From GWF sp031972135 (GTDB lineage Bacteria; Patescibacteriota; Microgenomatia; UBA1400; UBA12108): a DNA stretch of 39,093 bases. The DNA is taken from contig DALYFH010000006.1 of NCBI GenBank assembly GCA_031972135.1, positions 1-39,093 on the forward strand, written 5' to 3'. The position numbers and the translations under genes were made by a program. Shown piece by piece: positions 23,825-31,481 of this stretch (position 1 is the stretch's first letter; each line of letters begins with the position of its first letter). The notes under the pieces were generated by a model, which worked only from the letters and a program-made list of their open reading frames with translations, was not told where the DNA came from and did not search any database.

Positions 23825-24847
23825 TTATGATTCTAGCATCAACAGGCCAGGTAGATTCCCTTTTTCGAGTAGAGACAACATCGCCCCACCCCCTGTACTC
23901 ACGTGATCAATCCTCGCAATCTGCTCATCTCTCCCAACCGCAGCGAGTGTATCTCCACCCCCGACCAGTGTATAAGCATCATCGTTTGAAACAATAGCTT
24001 CGAATATCGCTTGCGTACCCGCTCGATATTGCGAGTCTTCTACCTTACCCATTGGTCCATTCCATACAATTGTTTTTGCATTTTTAATCTCTTCGGCAAA
24101 GATTTTTCTCGTCTCCTCTCCAATATCTAAAATATCACTCCCCTCAACAGGCAATACTAGATTCGCTTTACCTTTTAGCTTTATGCCTTCAGCTTGTAGC
24201 TCATTGGCCAGCTTCCCTCCGACCAATATGGTATCTGCCCGCTCAGCTAGCAACTTTAGAAGTGGTAGTTTGTCCTCAACTTTTGCCCCTCCCATCACAA
24301 CCACAAATGGATGCTCTGGATTCTCCCTAACTTTTAGCACCGACTCCACTTCTTCGATTAACCAGATACCCGCATAGCTCGGTAGGTGCTCTGTAATGCC
24401 AACTATGCTCGCACTAGCTCTATGACACTCGCCAAATGCTTCGTTGACATAAATCTCTCCTAGTGATGCAAGCTGCTCTCCAAAATCTGGATCATTACTA
24501 TCCTCTCCCTCCCACAATCTCACATTTTCTAACATCAAAACACGAGACTCTATGTCCGACCTACAATCGGGAACACTCTTATACACTCTTATTTCTTCAT
24601 CTAGGAGTTGGCTCGCATATCTCGCTACAGGCTCGATACTCTTCTTTTCATCTGCTTTACCGAGATGACTAAGTATCACCACTTGTCTCGCACCATTTTT
24701 TATAAGAAGTTTTATTGTAGGTAGTGTCCTAACAATCCTTGTATCATCAACTATCTGCAAAGCTTTGCCGAGTGTTATATTCCAGTCCACTCGCACTACT
24801 ACCCGCTTGTTTCTGACATCTACAGTCTCAACACTCCTCAACTTCAT
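23825..24847 (-). CDS. pgk: Phosphoglycerate kinase, compact form
   Basis: Makes ATP from 1,3-bisphosphoglycerate in glycolysis. It has 340 residues against roughly 390-415 in most bacteria, yet both domains are represented. Segments are VVVRVDWNITLG (usually RVDFNVP), VVILSHLGKADEKKS, MLENVRLWEGE, NEAFGECHRASAS, VVMGGAKVEDKLPLL, VWNGPMGKVE, LVGGGDTLAAVG and HVSTGGGAMLSLLEKGNLPGL. The size difference comes from shortened loops rather than truncation. Overlaps the aldolase stop by 4 nt, so two glycolytic enzymes are coupled. Confidence 0.94.
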   Translation of the reverse strand: MKLRSVETVDVRNKRVVVRVDWNITLGKALQIVDDTRIVRTLPTIKLLIKNGARQVVILSHLGKADEKKSIEPVARYASQLLDEEIRVYKSVPDCRSDIESRVLMLENVRLWEGEDSNDPDFGEQLASLGEIYVNEAFGECHRASASIVGITEHLPSYAGIWLIEEVESVLKVRENPEHPFVVVMGGAKVEDKLPLLKLLAERADTILVGGKLANELQAEGIKLKGKANLVLPVEGSDILDIGEETRKIFAEEIKNAKTIVWNGPMGKVEDSQYRAGTQAIFEAIVSNDDAYTLVGGGDTLAAVGRDEQIARIDHVSTGGGAMLSLLEKGNLPGLLMLES

Positions 24848-25689
24848 ACCTCGACTGCTTTCCCATATTGATCAACGATCGAGAGTAGTTCATCCATTCT
24901 AGGTGAGGCGACCTCCATAAAATATTTCTCCCTATCCGCGCCTTCGTACTGTCCAAACTCTTGCCACAGTGCACGACCTACCGCAAACCCTGAGGCTCCA
25001 CTCTGGCACGCGATTTCGAGAGCTTGTTTATACTGTGAGTACTCCATCCCAGCTGAGAGTAGTACCCACGGCGCTTTGATCAAACGACTTATCTCCTCAC
25101 ATGCTCTTCTAGTCCCAGGATACTCGGATTTATAGATGTCTACCGGGATGTCAGCGAGATCTTGTACGATCCTCAAGACTTCGTCCTCGCGACTACCCTC
25201 AACTAAGTAACTAAGTGGTTCCAGTAGATACACCATTCCTTCTCGCTCGCACTCCTCTGAGAGTTTGAGCGCTATTTCTTTTTGTTTTTTTGCTAACTCT
25301 ATGTTGTCGGGATCATAAAATAAAAGCAGTTTTACCGAACACGCTCCCATCTCTTTGGCTTGTTTTACACTCCATCCGTCTAGTATCTCAGTAACCCTCG
25401 CTTCTTTGCCTCCTCGATATCCAGTCTTCTCCATCGACATCATCCAACCAGGTGTAAGTGATGTATCAATCAGTTTTTCCCCATAAATCGGGTCTACCAA
25501 CAGTCCTGAAACTCTATCTTTGTATAAAGCAATCATCCGCTTCTTCCACTCCAGTATCTCTGCATCACTAGTGATTTCAGGGTTTTCGGGATGTAGATTT
25601 TCTTTCAGTGATCCTCTGTGATCCAAGGCAGCTATCGCAATTTTGCCGTTAGGGAGTAGGAGTTGTTCTAATCGGGTAGTTTTGCTCAT
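24844..25689 (-). CDS. LacD/class I-type ketose-bisphosphate aldolase
   Basis: Schiff-base aldolase of 281 residues most like tagatose 1,6-bisphosphate aldolase (LacD family), which also cleaves fructose 1,6-bisphosphate. Seen: IAIAALDHRGSLKENL, GLLVDPIYGE, ACSVKLLLFYDPDN, VYLLEPLSYL, the probable Schiff-base Lys in PVDIYKSEYPG, and VLLSAGMEYSQYKQALEIACQSGASGFAVGRALWQE. Being directly upstream of pgk, it probably serves as the glycolytic aldolase. Overlaps the small membrane gene by 4 nt. Confidence 0.85.
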   Translation of the reverse strand: MSKTTRLEQLLLPNGKIAIAALDHRGSLKENLHPENPEITSDAEILEWKKRMIALYKDRVSGLLVDPIYGEKLIDTSLTPGWMMSMEKTGYRGGKEARVTEILDGWSVKQAKEMGACSVKLLLFYDPDNIELAKKQKEIALKLSEECEREGMVYLLEPLSYLVEGSREDEVLRIVQDLADIPVDIYKSEYPGTRRACEEISRLIKAPWVLLSAGMEYSQYKQALEIACQSGASGFAVGRALWQEFGQYEGADREKYFMEVASPRMDELLSIVDQYGKAVEV

Positions 25690-25961
25690 CGTTTGGCTCT
25701 CGCACTCATTATCTTAGGGACTAGCCACATCAAAAATCCTGTCACCATCATCACAGCTAGTGTCAGTGCAAATGGGTTACTCACTTTGTTGTGTACAAAT
25801 CTGACCGTTGACTCATCAAATGGGATCAAGAAAAATTCACCTTCCATTAGTTTGTGGATCATTACTCCACTAAGAGCTAGTGGTACGCCAAAAACTATCG
25901 AAAACCACATCGCTAGTCTATGAATTTTTTTACTCCAAAAATAAATCTGTTGCCAGCTCAT
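25686..25961 (-). CDS. Small two-helix membrane protein with spaced His residues
   Basis: Unassigned 91-residue protein. It begins MSWQQIYFWSKKIHRLAMWF; the first membrane helix is about residues 15-34 and the second about 66-84. Histidines lie at both ends of the first helix (KIHRL and VMIHKL) and in the outside loop (RFVHNKV). The pattern resembles PepSY-associated or cytochrome b561-like helices, and heme binding is possible but not shown. The ATG at 25961 has TATACT 6 nt upstream; it is first in the transcript with aldolase and pgk. Confidence 0.7.
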   Translation of the reverse strand: MSWQQIYFWSKKIHRLAMWFSIVFGVPLALSGVMIHKLMEGEFFLIPFDESTVRFVHNKVSNPFALTLAVMMVTGFLMWLVPKIMSARAKR

Positions 25962-25986
25962 ACTACGAGTATAATCCCTCTGTATG
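25959..25986. promoter_or_regulatory. Overlapping divergent leaderless promoters
   Basis: Minus-strand TATACT (25973-25968) is 6 nt before the ATG at 25961. Plus-strand TATAAT (25970-25975) is 8 nt before the ATG at 25984. The boxes share four bases. Only 22 nt separate the two start codons. Confidence 0.65.
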
Positions 25987-27162
25987 CAAAGTAACAACAA
26001 CTCAAAGTTAATTACAATTTTCTTAATAGTCTTTATTGATCTGCTGGGATTCGGCTTAATCCTACCCCTACTCCCTTATATCGCCGAGAGTTATGCTGCA
26101 AACCCCTTGGTAATCGGTGTTTTGTCAGCCACTTATTCCCTCTTCCAGTTTATTGCCGGACCAATACTCGGGAGATTATCTGATCGCTATGGACGTAAAA
26201 AAATACTTATAATCTCCCAAATCGGATCAGTGTTGGGATACTTACTCCTAGCTACCGCCAACTCTCTCCCACTCCTCTTTTTATCTCGCATCATTGATGG
26301 TATTACTGGTGGGAATATCAGCATCGCTCAGGCTTACATGGCTGACATTACGGATAAAAAAACTCGGGCAAAGGGAATGGGACTACTAGGTGCTGCTTTT
26401 GGACTAGGGTTCATGTTGGGCCCCGCAACCGGTGGCTACCTATCTCGCTTTGGATTTGCTATTCCAGCTCTCGTCGCTGCCTTAATTGGCACTCTAACTA
26501 CTCTTATGACCATCTTCTTCCTTAAAGAAACCGTTAATCTAAAAGTCTCGACTCGCTCACCAAGCACCAAACTCACTTGGGAAAAATTTCGCCAACTCCT
26601 CAGCAAGCAGCCTATTGGTCTTTTAATCACTGTCTCTTTCTTAATCTCTCTCGGATTCGCTGGCATGCAAGGCACATATGCTATCTGGGCACAAGACACT
26701 TTTAACTGGGGCCCATCACAAGTTGGGTCTATTTTTGCCTACATTGGCATCCTCTCCATTATTATCCAAACTCAGTTATTACATCGCCTCATATCCTACT
26801 TTGGTGAAAAAAAGTTGCTTATAATCTCCCTACCTCTCTTGGCACTCGGCTTTTTATTTTTATCTCTGACTAGAGCGCTACCCTTGCACCTCCTTGCTAA
26901 CTTTTTTATAGTTCTCGGAAATAGTCTCGCCAACCCTACACTAAATGCTCTCGCTACCGAAAACATTGAGCCGAGTGAGTACGGAGAGACTCTCGGAGTT
27001 TTACAATCAGCCAGTTCTCTGGGACGTATTATTGGACCAGCCATGGCTGGTGAACTATATTTTGTAATCGGCAAAAATGCGCCATTCCAACTCTCGGCGA
27101 TTATTTTAGTCCTAACGACGTTCTATCTAAGTAGCCAATTAGCAAAGCTGCGACGTCAATGA
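25984..27162 (+). CDS. MFS drug-efflux-type transporter (TetA/DHA1-like)
   Basis: Twelve-helix proton-coupled exporter of 392 residues. The N-terminus IFLIVFIDLLGFGLILPLLPYIAE and motif A, GPILGRLSDRYGRKKIL, are characteristic of the DHA1 group that includes TetA and multidrug exporters. RAKGMGLLGAAFGLGFMLGPATGG is motif C, marking an antiporter. The middle loop near KLTWEKFRQLLS divides two halves of six helices. The actual drug or metabolite is unknown. Overlaps convergent hpf by 7 nt, and its TGA is a true stop. Confidence 0.9.
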   Translation: MQSNNNSKLITIFLIVFIDLLGFGLILPLLPYIAESYAANPLVIGVLSATYSLFQFIAGPILGRLSDRYGRKKILIISQIGSVLGYLLLATANSLPLLFLSRIIDGITGGNISIAQAYMADITDKKTRAKGMGLLGAAFGLGFMLGPATGGYLSRFGFAIPALVAALIGTLTTLMTIFFLKETVNLKVSTRSPSTKLTWEKFRQLLSKQPIGLLITVSFLISLGFAGMQGTYAIWAQDTFNWGPSQVGSIFAYIGILSIIIQTQLLHRLISYFGEKKLLIISLPLLALGFLFLSLTRALPLHLLANFFIVLGNSLANPTLNALATENIEPSEYGETLGVLQSASSLGRIIGPAMAGELYFVIGKNAPFQLSAIILVLTTFYLSSQLAKLRRQ

Positions 27163-27455
27163 TCTCTCGTCTTAGTTCTTTTTTGTAGGCCACGCTTTAG
27201 CTTTGCAACCACGCCATCTACTGCACTAAGTAGGTCTGTGTCCTGCGACTCAGCAATCACATCTTTACCTGGTATTTTTAGATCTACCTTTACTTTGTAC
27301 CCCCACCTCTCACCTTTGGACAGCTTAATTACCCCGGCTCGTAAGTCCGAAGAAACATGTTTCAAATACTTATCTAATTGGGCGATCTTACGGGCAATTT
27401 TAATCTTAATATCTCCGACACTCTCTACGCGATCAAACAAAAATGATAATCTCAT
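27156..27455 (-). CDS. Ribosome hibernation factor, HPF/RaiA family
   Basis: Short hibernation promoting factor of 99 residues. It binds the 30S decoding region and shuts down ribosomes under stress. The fold is seen in KIKIARKIAQLDKYLKHV, GERWGYKVKVDLKIPGKDVIAESQDTDLLSAVDGVVAKLKRGLQK, of which the AESQDTDLLSAVDGVVAKL helix is the clearest match. A GGAGG ribosome site precedes the ATG by 8 nt. No C-terminal dimerisation domain, so it is the short form. Convergent overlap of 7 nt with the MFS gene. Confidence 0.88.
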   Translation of the reverse strand: MRLSFLFDRVESVGDIKIKIARKIAQLDKYLKHVSSDLRAGVIKLSKGERWGYKVKVDLKIPGKDVIAESQDTDLLSAVDGVVAKLKRGLQKRTKTRDH

Positions 27456-27476
27456 TCAACAATCCTCCATTTCAGG

Positions 27477-27887
27477 TTATTCGCTATAACTAACTTTAAT
27501 TGGTTTACCTCCTTTCTTGGTTATCTCTCTTTCGTATTTTGCATGAATATCATGAAACTCAGCCAGTAGGTGATCTAGCTCCTTCTCAGACAGCTCCTCA
27601 GCAGACACTACTCCATTACGTGCTTTACCCTCTGCCTTAATCAGCTCGTCCAGTTTAATGTGTATAGCTTTAGCATCTCTGTTTTGAGTATTTTGGATCA
27701 AAAATACCATGAGAAATGTCGCTACAGTCGTTCCAGTATTGATTACTAACTGCCAGGAATCAGAATAGTTAAACCATGGGCCAGTTATTGCCCACACAGC
27801 AACCAGCATCATCGACCAAACAAATGCACCTGCACTCCCCATCCATACTGCCACTTTTGTAGATATCCGCTGAAACAAGTTCTCCAT
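27477..27887 (-). CDS. Low-affinity iron permease-like membrane protein
   Basis: Membrane protein of 136 residues of the low-affinity iron permease family (PF04120). Two hydrophobic segments (about 14-34 and 47-65) are followed by the diagnostic FLIQNTQNRDAKAIHIKLDELIKAEGKARN and a cytoplasmic helical tail (SEKELDHLLAEFHDIHAKYE). Transport in bacteria has not been shown for the family as a whole. ATG at 27887 is used; the codon before it is TTG. The start lies 10 nt after the methyltransferase stop, so the two are likely cotranscribed. Confidence 0.83.
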   Translation of the reverse strand: MENLFQRISTKVAVWMGSAGAFVWSMMLVAVWAITGPWFNYSDSWQLVINTGTTVATFLMVFLIQNTQNRDAKAIHIKLDELIKAEGKARNGVVSAEELSEKELDHLLAEFHDIHAKYEREITKKGGKPIKVSYSE

Positions 27888-27896
27888 CAACTCTAT

Positions 27897-28574
27897 TTAT
27901 ACTCTATGTGCGATGATCGTGCACAGACCCACTCCATACTTACTCACATCACTCCTCTTCTCCAGTTTAAATCCTTGATCAATCAGGTACTTCTCTATCT
28001 CTCCTATTCGCTTTCCATCTCTTGGGTGAACTTCCATTACCAAGCTAGTTACTCTATCCCATCTCCCGTGGGTTACCACCTCGTATTCCATTCCCTCAAT
28101 ATCCATCTTGATTAGGTCAGCTCCCACGTCTAATATCTCGCCTATCCCAACAGCCTCTACCTCCATTTCTTTGGTGTGTAGTACGCTACGCCATCCTTTT
28201 GGTATTATCCCAACCCCACTCCTCCACTCATCCAGATAGATCGGAGCTTGTAATTTTAGTGTGCCCGATTTGGGTGCCACAGCTGCGTTAATACATTTAA
28301 CACGATTGTTTAGCCCGTTCTCAGCAACATTTTTTACTAGTAATGAGTAATTTTCTGGATCTGGTTCATACGACACAATCTCAGCAGTCGGGTAAATCTG
28401 CGCAAAGTAAAGTGTTGCAAGTCCTATGTGAGCCCCAAGGTCCACTACTCTATTCACCTCTTCTAAGTCTTCCAAATAGTAGGCATGGTGACTCCAGACC
28501 TCGCGCTTAAGCTCGTTAAACTCTTCTGAGTTCTCGTACCACACCGTATATTTACCTATTTTGGTTGTCTGCAT
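27897..28574 (-). CDS. FkbM-family SAM-dependent methyltransferase
   Basis: Class I methyltransferase of 225 residues. The SAM site is RVVDLGAHIGLATLYFAQ with EIVSYEPDPENYSLLVKNV as the acidic loop. LIKMDIEGMEYEVV is the FkbM signature. The family O-methylates sugars and polyketides; the substrate here is unknown, though a surface glycan is plausible given the GT2 and GH36 genes. ATG at 28574 is chosen over 28583 because GATAAT lies 7 nt upstream. Its promoter region abuts that of the divergent tRNA genes. Confidence 0.9.
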   Translation of the reverse strand: MQTTKIGKYTVWYENSEEFNELKREVWSHHAYYLEDLEEVNRVVDLGAHIGLATLYFAQIYPTAEIVSYEPDPENYSLLVKNVAENGLNNRVKCINAAVAPKSGTLKLQAPIYLDEWRSGVGIIPKGWRSVLHTKEMEVEAVGIGEILDVGADLIKMDIEGMEYEVVTHGRWDRVTSLVMEVHPRDGKRIGEIEKYLIDQGFKLEKRSDVSKYGVGLCTIIAHRV

Positions 28575-28611
28575 GAAGGTCATTATCTCACGTGTTAAAA
28601 TAATGACCAGA

Positions 28612-28698
28612 GGAAGGGTCGCATAGTGGCCGAGTGCAGGAGTTTACTAAACTCCCGTAGGCTAAAACCTACCGAGGGTTCGAATCCCTCCCCTTCCG
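28612..28698 (+). tRNA. tRNA-Ser with anticodon ACT
   Basis: Cloverleaf checked by hand. Acceptor GGAAGGG pairs with CCCTTCC, D arm GCA/TGC, and anticodon stem GGAGT/ACTCC with loop TTACTAA. Anticodon ACT is at 28646-28648. The long variable arm is GTAGG/CCTAC, T arm GAGGG/CCCTC with TTCGAAT, discriminator G; CCA is not encoded. The class II arm and G73 mark a serine tRNA. Anticodon ACT (reading AGU) is very unusual, since GCT normally covers AGU and AGC. The anticodon stem can extend through the loop (GGAGTTTA/TAAACTCC). TAAAAT lies 10 nt upstream. Confidence 0.8.
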
Positions 28699-28784
28699 CA
28701 CATCAAGTGCGAAGCACCAAAGAAGTGTGCACATCGAGCATGCAATGCCCGAGAAATGCCTCCAGACAGTATGTATGGGAGACT

Positions 28785-28810
28785 ATCCAGACACAAAGTA
28801 GTCTGGGATA
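28785..28810 (+). repeat. Hairpin between the two tRNA genes
   Basis: TATCCAGAC and GTCTGGGATA pair with one bulge around an 8-nt loop. No T run follows, so it is not a clear terminator. It may be a processing feature of the tRNA spacer (28699-28850), which otherwise holds no gene. Confidence 0.5.
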
Positions 28811-28835
28811 CCGCACAACAACTTCATTTCACTGA

Positions 28836-28841
28836 TATAAT
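28836..28841 (+). promoter_or_regulatory. Putative -10 box of tRNA-Ser(GCT)
   Basis: TATAAT ends 9 nt before the first base of the tRNA. No good -35 is seen at the usual distance. It suggests the second tRNA has its own promoter despite the tandem arrangement. Confidence 0.5.
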
Positions 28842-28850
28842 CTACCCACT

Positions 28851-28936
28851 GGAGACGTCGCATAGTGGCCCATTGCGAGAGGTTGCTAACCTCTTGTGTC
28901 GCAAGACACGCGTGAGTTCAAATCTCACCGTCTCCG
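28851..28936 (+). tRNA. tRNA-Ser with anticodon GCT
   Basis: Acceptor GGAGACG pairs with CGTCTCC, D arm GCA/TGC, anticodon stem AGAGG/CCTCT with loop TTGCTAA (anticodon GCT at 28885-28887). Long variable arm GTGTC/GACAC, T arm GTGAG/CTCAC with TTCAAAT, discriminator G. Reads AGC and AGU codons. It shares the D arm sequence (GCATAGTGGCC) with the ACT gene upstream, so the two are probably paralogues. Confidence 0.93.
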
Positions 28937-29030
28937 CAGTTTATAAACAAATTATAAAAGGACTTGGGTAACTTATAAAAGATTTATACATTTCCTTGCT
29001 ATATTCCTCCTCATTTGAGATAGTTAACAC

Positions 29031-29765
29031 ATGGAAAACGAACAAACACAGCCAACACAACCAGTCACCACTACTCCAGTGGCACCAGTAGATCCCTCCC
29101 CGATTTCACCAAAAACATCTAACCTACCTGTAATTATCTTATCTCTCCTCTCGCTCCTTTTTCTATCTGGAACGGTCTACTTCTATCTTCAAGTTAAAAC
29201 TATGAAAGAGAAAGAGCTTGTATCTATACCATCTCCAGCTCCTCAAACTATGACCGCCAACCCAACGCCCATGCTAGAACCAACAGTTAGTCCAATTTCT
29301 AATGAGATGTCTAATTGGCAAACTTACACTAATCAGAAATATGGTTTTACTTTTAAGTATCCTCTTGACTGGAAAGTCACAGTCTCTCCTACATCAGGTG
29401 ACCAATTCAATATTATTGTTGGTAAAAAATCAAACACAAGTGAGGCTGGATTTGTTCCATTTCAAATTAGTGTAAACATGACTCAAAACCAAGATGGTAA
29501 TAACTTTACTACTCTCAATGAAACAAAGAGCCATTTCATCAAAAGTTTCGAGAGTAGTTCAGTTATAACAAACAATATAACTTTTGACGACAAACAAGGA
29601 ATTATTCTTACTGGAGTGATGGCTGGACCAGGCCCAGGAGAAGGTCAATTCATCAGCTACACACTAGTTCAACTGGACAAAAAAGTTCTCGTCATGCAAC
29701 TAGGCAACAAATCGTATCAAGGATTATTTGATCAAATCACCTCAACTCTAAAATTCACCAACTGA
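29031..29765 (+). CDS. Membrane-anchored PsbP-like domain protein
   Basis: Exported protein of 244 residues. Residues 1-30 are a Pro/Thr-rich cytoplasmic part, 33-54 a membrane helix, 60-92 a Pro/Ser-rich linker. From WQTYTNQKYGFTFKYPLDWKV (about 96-116) a PsbP-like domain extends to the C-terminal QGLFDQITSTLKFTN. The domain is common in Patescibacteria surface proteins; a ligand is not known. GATAGT 6 nt before the ATG fits a leaderless start. The 90-nt spacer after the tRNA holds three AT-rich TTATAAA motifs. Confidence 0.75.
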   Translation: MENEQTQPTQPVTTTPVAPVDPSPISPKTSNLPVIILSLLSLLFLSGTVYFYLQVKTMKEKELVSIPSPAPQTMTANPTPMLEPTVSPISNEMSNWQTYTNQKYGFTFKYPLDWKVTVSPTSGDQFNIIVGKKSNTSEAGFVPFQISVNMTQNQDGNNFTTLNETKSHFIKSFESSSVITNNITFDDKQGIILTGVMAGPGPGEGQFISYTLVQLDKKVLVMQLGNKSYQGLFDQITSTLKFTN

Positions 29766-29803
29766 AAATAGGTTATAACATCGTAAATAGTTCCCCACAA
29801 ACT

Positions 29804-30088
29804 ATGACGACCTCCCCATACCGCAAAACACTCAAAATCATAGACATCAAACCTCTTTCAATTTATGTTTACTTTATGAGGCCTGGAGGGATAGAAAAAC
29901 GTCATTATCATGATGCGACTGAGATAGAATATGTGTTCCGTGGTAACACTAGGACCCATAAAAACCATAAGCTATATATTCGGAAAAAAGGACAAGTTCA
30001 TGAAGGCGTCAATGACTCAAAATCCGAACTGATATTTCTCAATATCATGATCCCTGCCGAATCTGAGAAAAATACCCATTACCTATAA
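29804..30088 (+). CDS. Small cupin-like protein
   Basis: A 94-residue single-domain beta-barrel protein. The cupin motif 1 is visible as PGGIEKRHYHDATEIEYVFRGNTR: HxH with a downstream Glu gives the usual metal site. Motif 2 is weak; QVHEGVNDSKSE has a His and supplies the fourth ligand by position. It could bind a sugar or small acid or act as an isomerase. It abuts the convergent DUF2164 gene with no spacer. No ribosome site is obvious. Confidence 0.68.
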   Translation: MTTSPYRKTLKIIDIKPLSIYVYFMRPGGIEKRHYHDATEIEYVFRGNTRTHKNHKLYIRKKGQVHEGVNDSKSELIFLNIMIPAESEKNTHYL

Positions 30089-30349
30089 TTAAGTCTTCTT
30101 TAGCACCGCCTCAACATCAACCCAGGTTCCCACTAGCCTATCTTGTACCAGGGTAACTGTCTCATCAACTCCTTTGTTAAAAATATCCTTACCAACCAAA
30201 TCAACAACTAGGTCTAGTATCTCTTCAGCCGCAATGACCCCTATTTCCTCATCTCGCTCACGATTATAAAAAGCTATTATCGCTTCTATCGCCTCATTTC
30301 TCTTTGCAGTACATAGTAGTGCTATTTTGCTGTCATTATTGTCTCTCAT
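30089..30349 (-). CDS. DUF2164-like protein
   Basis: Small soluble protein of 86 residues. AKRNEAIEAIIAFYNRERDEEIGVIAAEEILDLVVDLVGKDIFNKGVDETVTLVQDRL carries the DUF2164 pattern (helix, ERDEEIG, AAEEILDL, YN/FNKGV) at residues 15-72. It is all-helical and its function is unknown. TATCAT lies 6 nt upstream of the ATG, suggesting a leaderless start in a spacer shared with the divergent DUF2177 gene. Confidence 0.75.
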   Translation of the reverse strand: MRDNNDSKIALLCTAKRNEAIEAIIAFYNRERDEEIGVIAAEEILDLVVDLVGKDIFNKGVDETVTLVQDRLVGTWVDVEAVLKKT

Positions 30350-30433
30350 CAGGCAATGATATCACATAAAATATGTCTCGACCCTACTCACCCCGATTAT
30401 CAGAATAATCTAGAATTTGCTATAGTATCCTTA

Positions 30434-30823
30434 ATGTTTATCAAGCTGTTACTCCAATCTCTCGTTGCTTTCCTCGCTATCGACAGTATCTGGATCACCC
30501 AGGTAGCCTCACCCTGGATGAAAAAAGTCGTTCCTCACCTCATGAGCGCAACTCCCAATCTCCTGGCTGCCGGCCTCTTTTACCTAATCTACCTCTCCAC
30601 CCTACTCTACCTCCTCGTAATCCCAGCCATTTCCTCCAAGCTCCCACTCAACACTCTCCTAACCCAATCGTTCCTCTTTGGCTTTACTGCCTATGCCACC
30701 TATGATCTAACCAACCTCGCAGTTATGCGCGGCTATACCTGGAGTCTCGCCCTCGCCGACATGTTCTGGGGTGGCATCCTAACCATGCTCACAGTCCTCA
30801 TTGTCTATAAACTTAATGTTTAA
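30434..30823 (+). CDS. DUF2177-family membrane protein
   Basis: A 129-residue membrane protein with four helices. AIDSIWITQVASPWMKK at the start, FYLIYLSTLLYLLVIPA, and GFTAYATYDLTNLAVMRGYTWSLALADMFWGGIL match the DUF2177 family, whose function is unknown. The ATG at 30434 has TATAGT 7 nt upstream; the 26 extra codons of the frame upstream lack hydrophobic or family sequence. It is followed by the anchored protein gene 13 nt later. Confidence 0.82.
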   Translation: MFIKLLLQSLVAFLAIDSIWITQVASPWMKKVVPHLMSATPNLLAAGLFYLIYLSTLLYLLVIPAISSKLPLNTLLTQSFLFGFTAYATYDLTNLAVMRGYTWSLALADMFWGGILTMLTVLIVYKLNV

Positions 30824-30836
30824 AGAAAGGCATAAA

Positions 30837-31481
30837 ATGAAAAAATCGCTCCCTCTCGTACTTCTCGTAATCCTACTCGCCGTTGGTGGATATTTTTACA
30901 TGAACAACAAAAAAGATGATGCGCCACAGTCTAGTATTACGCAGGTCAAAGAGGCTACAGAGTGGGCTGCCGCTATCGCTTCTGGCAAACCAACACTCTG
31001 CACCATGACCAAAGGAGAAGAAAAAACAGAGTACCTAATCCTCGGCAAAAAGATGAAAGCCACCATGGCGACAATGGTCGAGTCCACCAAAATGACTTCG
31101 TATATGGTTAACGACGAAAAGTATCTATATATGTGGGAAGACGGCAAGGACATGGGCACCAAAATGGCAATTCCAACCGAAGAAGAGGCCAAAAAAATGG
31201 AAGAGCAAGCCAATGAGTACACAAACAATAACCCAGAAACACCTGACTTTAACTCCCAATCTGGGTTTGATAGCCTAGAGAACGACGGATACACAATCAA
31301 CTGCGAAAAATCAGCTGCGACCGATGCCGACTTTGTCCCACCTCAATCAGTCAAATTCACCGATCTCTCTGAAATGACCAAGGCCATCCCCTCTCCCAAT
31401 GCGGCCGGTGAATACGACATGAAGGCGATCGAGGAAATGGCCAAAAAATACGGCGCCACGATGCCAGAGACTCAAGAATAA
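30837..31481 (+). CDS. Membrane-anchored protein rich in Met and Lys, unknown function
   Basis: A 214-residue exported protein of a type frequent in Patescibacteria. Residues 5-21 are a membrane anchor, MKKSLPLVLLVILLAVGGYF at the start; the rest is extracytoplasmic. Residues 45-115 read like a small beta sheet (PTLCTMTKGEEKTEYLILGKK, MTSYMVNDEKYLYMWEDGKDMG) and then a Glu/Lys-rich helix. Two Cys (near 57 and 160) could form a disulfide made by the DsbA-like protein. Many Met residues (KMKATMATMVESTKM) could bind metal such as copper; this is speculation. AGAAAGG precedes the start. Confidence 0.6.
   Translation: MKKSLPLVLLVILLAVGGYFYMNNKKDDAPQSSITQVKEATEWAAAIASGKPTLCTMTKGEEKTEYLILGKKMKATMATMVESTKMTSYMVNDEKYLYMWEDGKDMGTKMAIPTEEEAKKMEEQANEYTNNNPETPDFNSQSGFDSLENDGYTINCEKSAATDADFVPPQSVKFTDLSEMTKAIPSPNAAGEYDMKAIEEMAKKYGATMPETQE

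Noticed and set aside
27156..29765. Alternative genetic code with UGA as glycine
   Set aside because: Genes end at TGA in the expected place (MFS at 27162, PsbP-like at 29765) and no conserved domain is read through a TGA.
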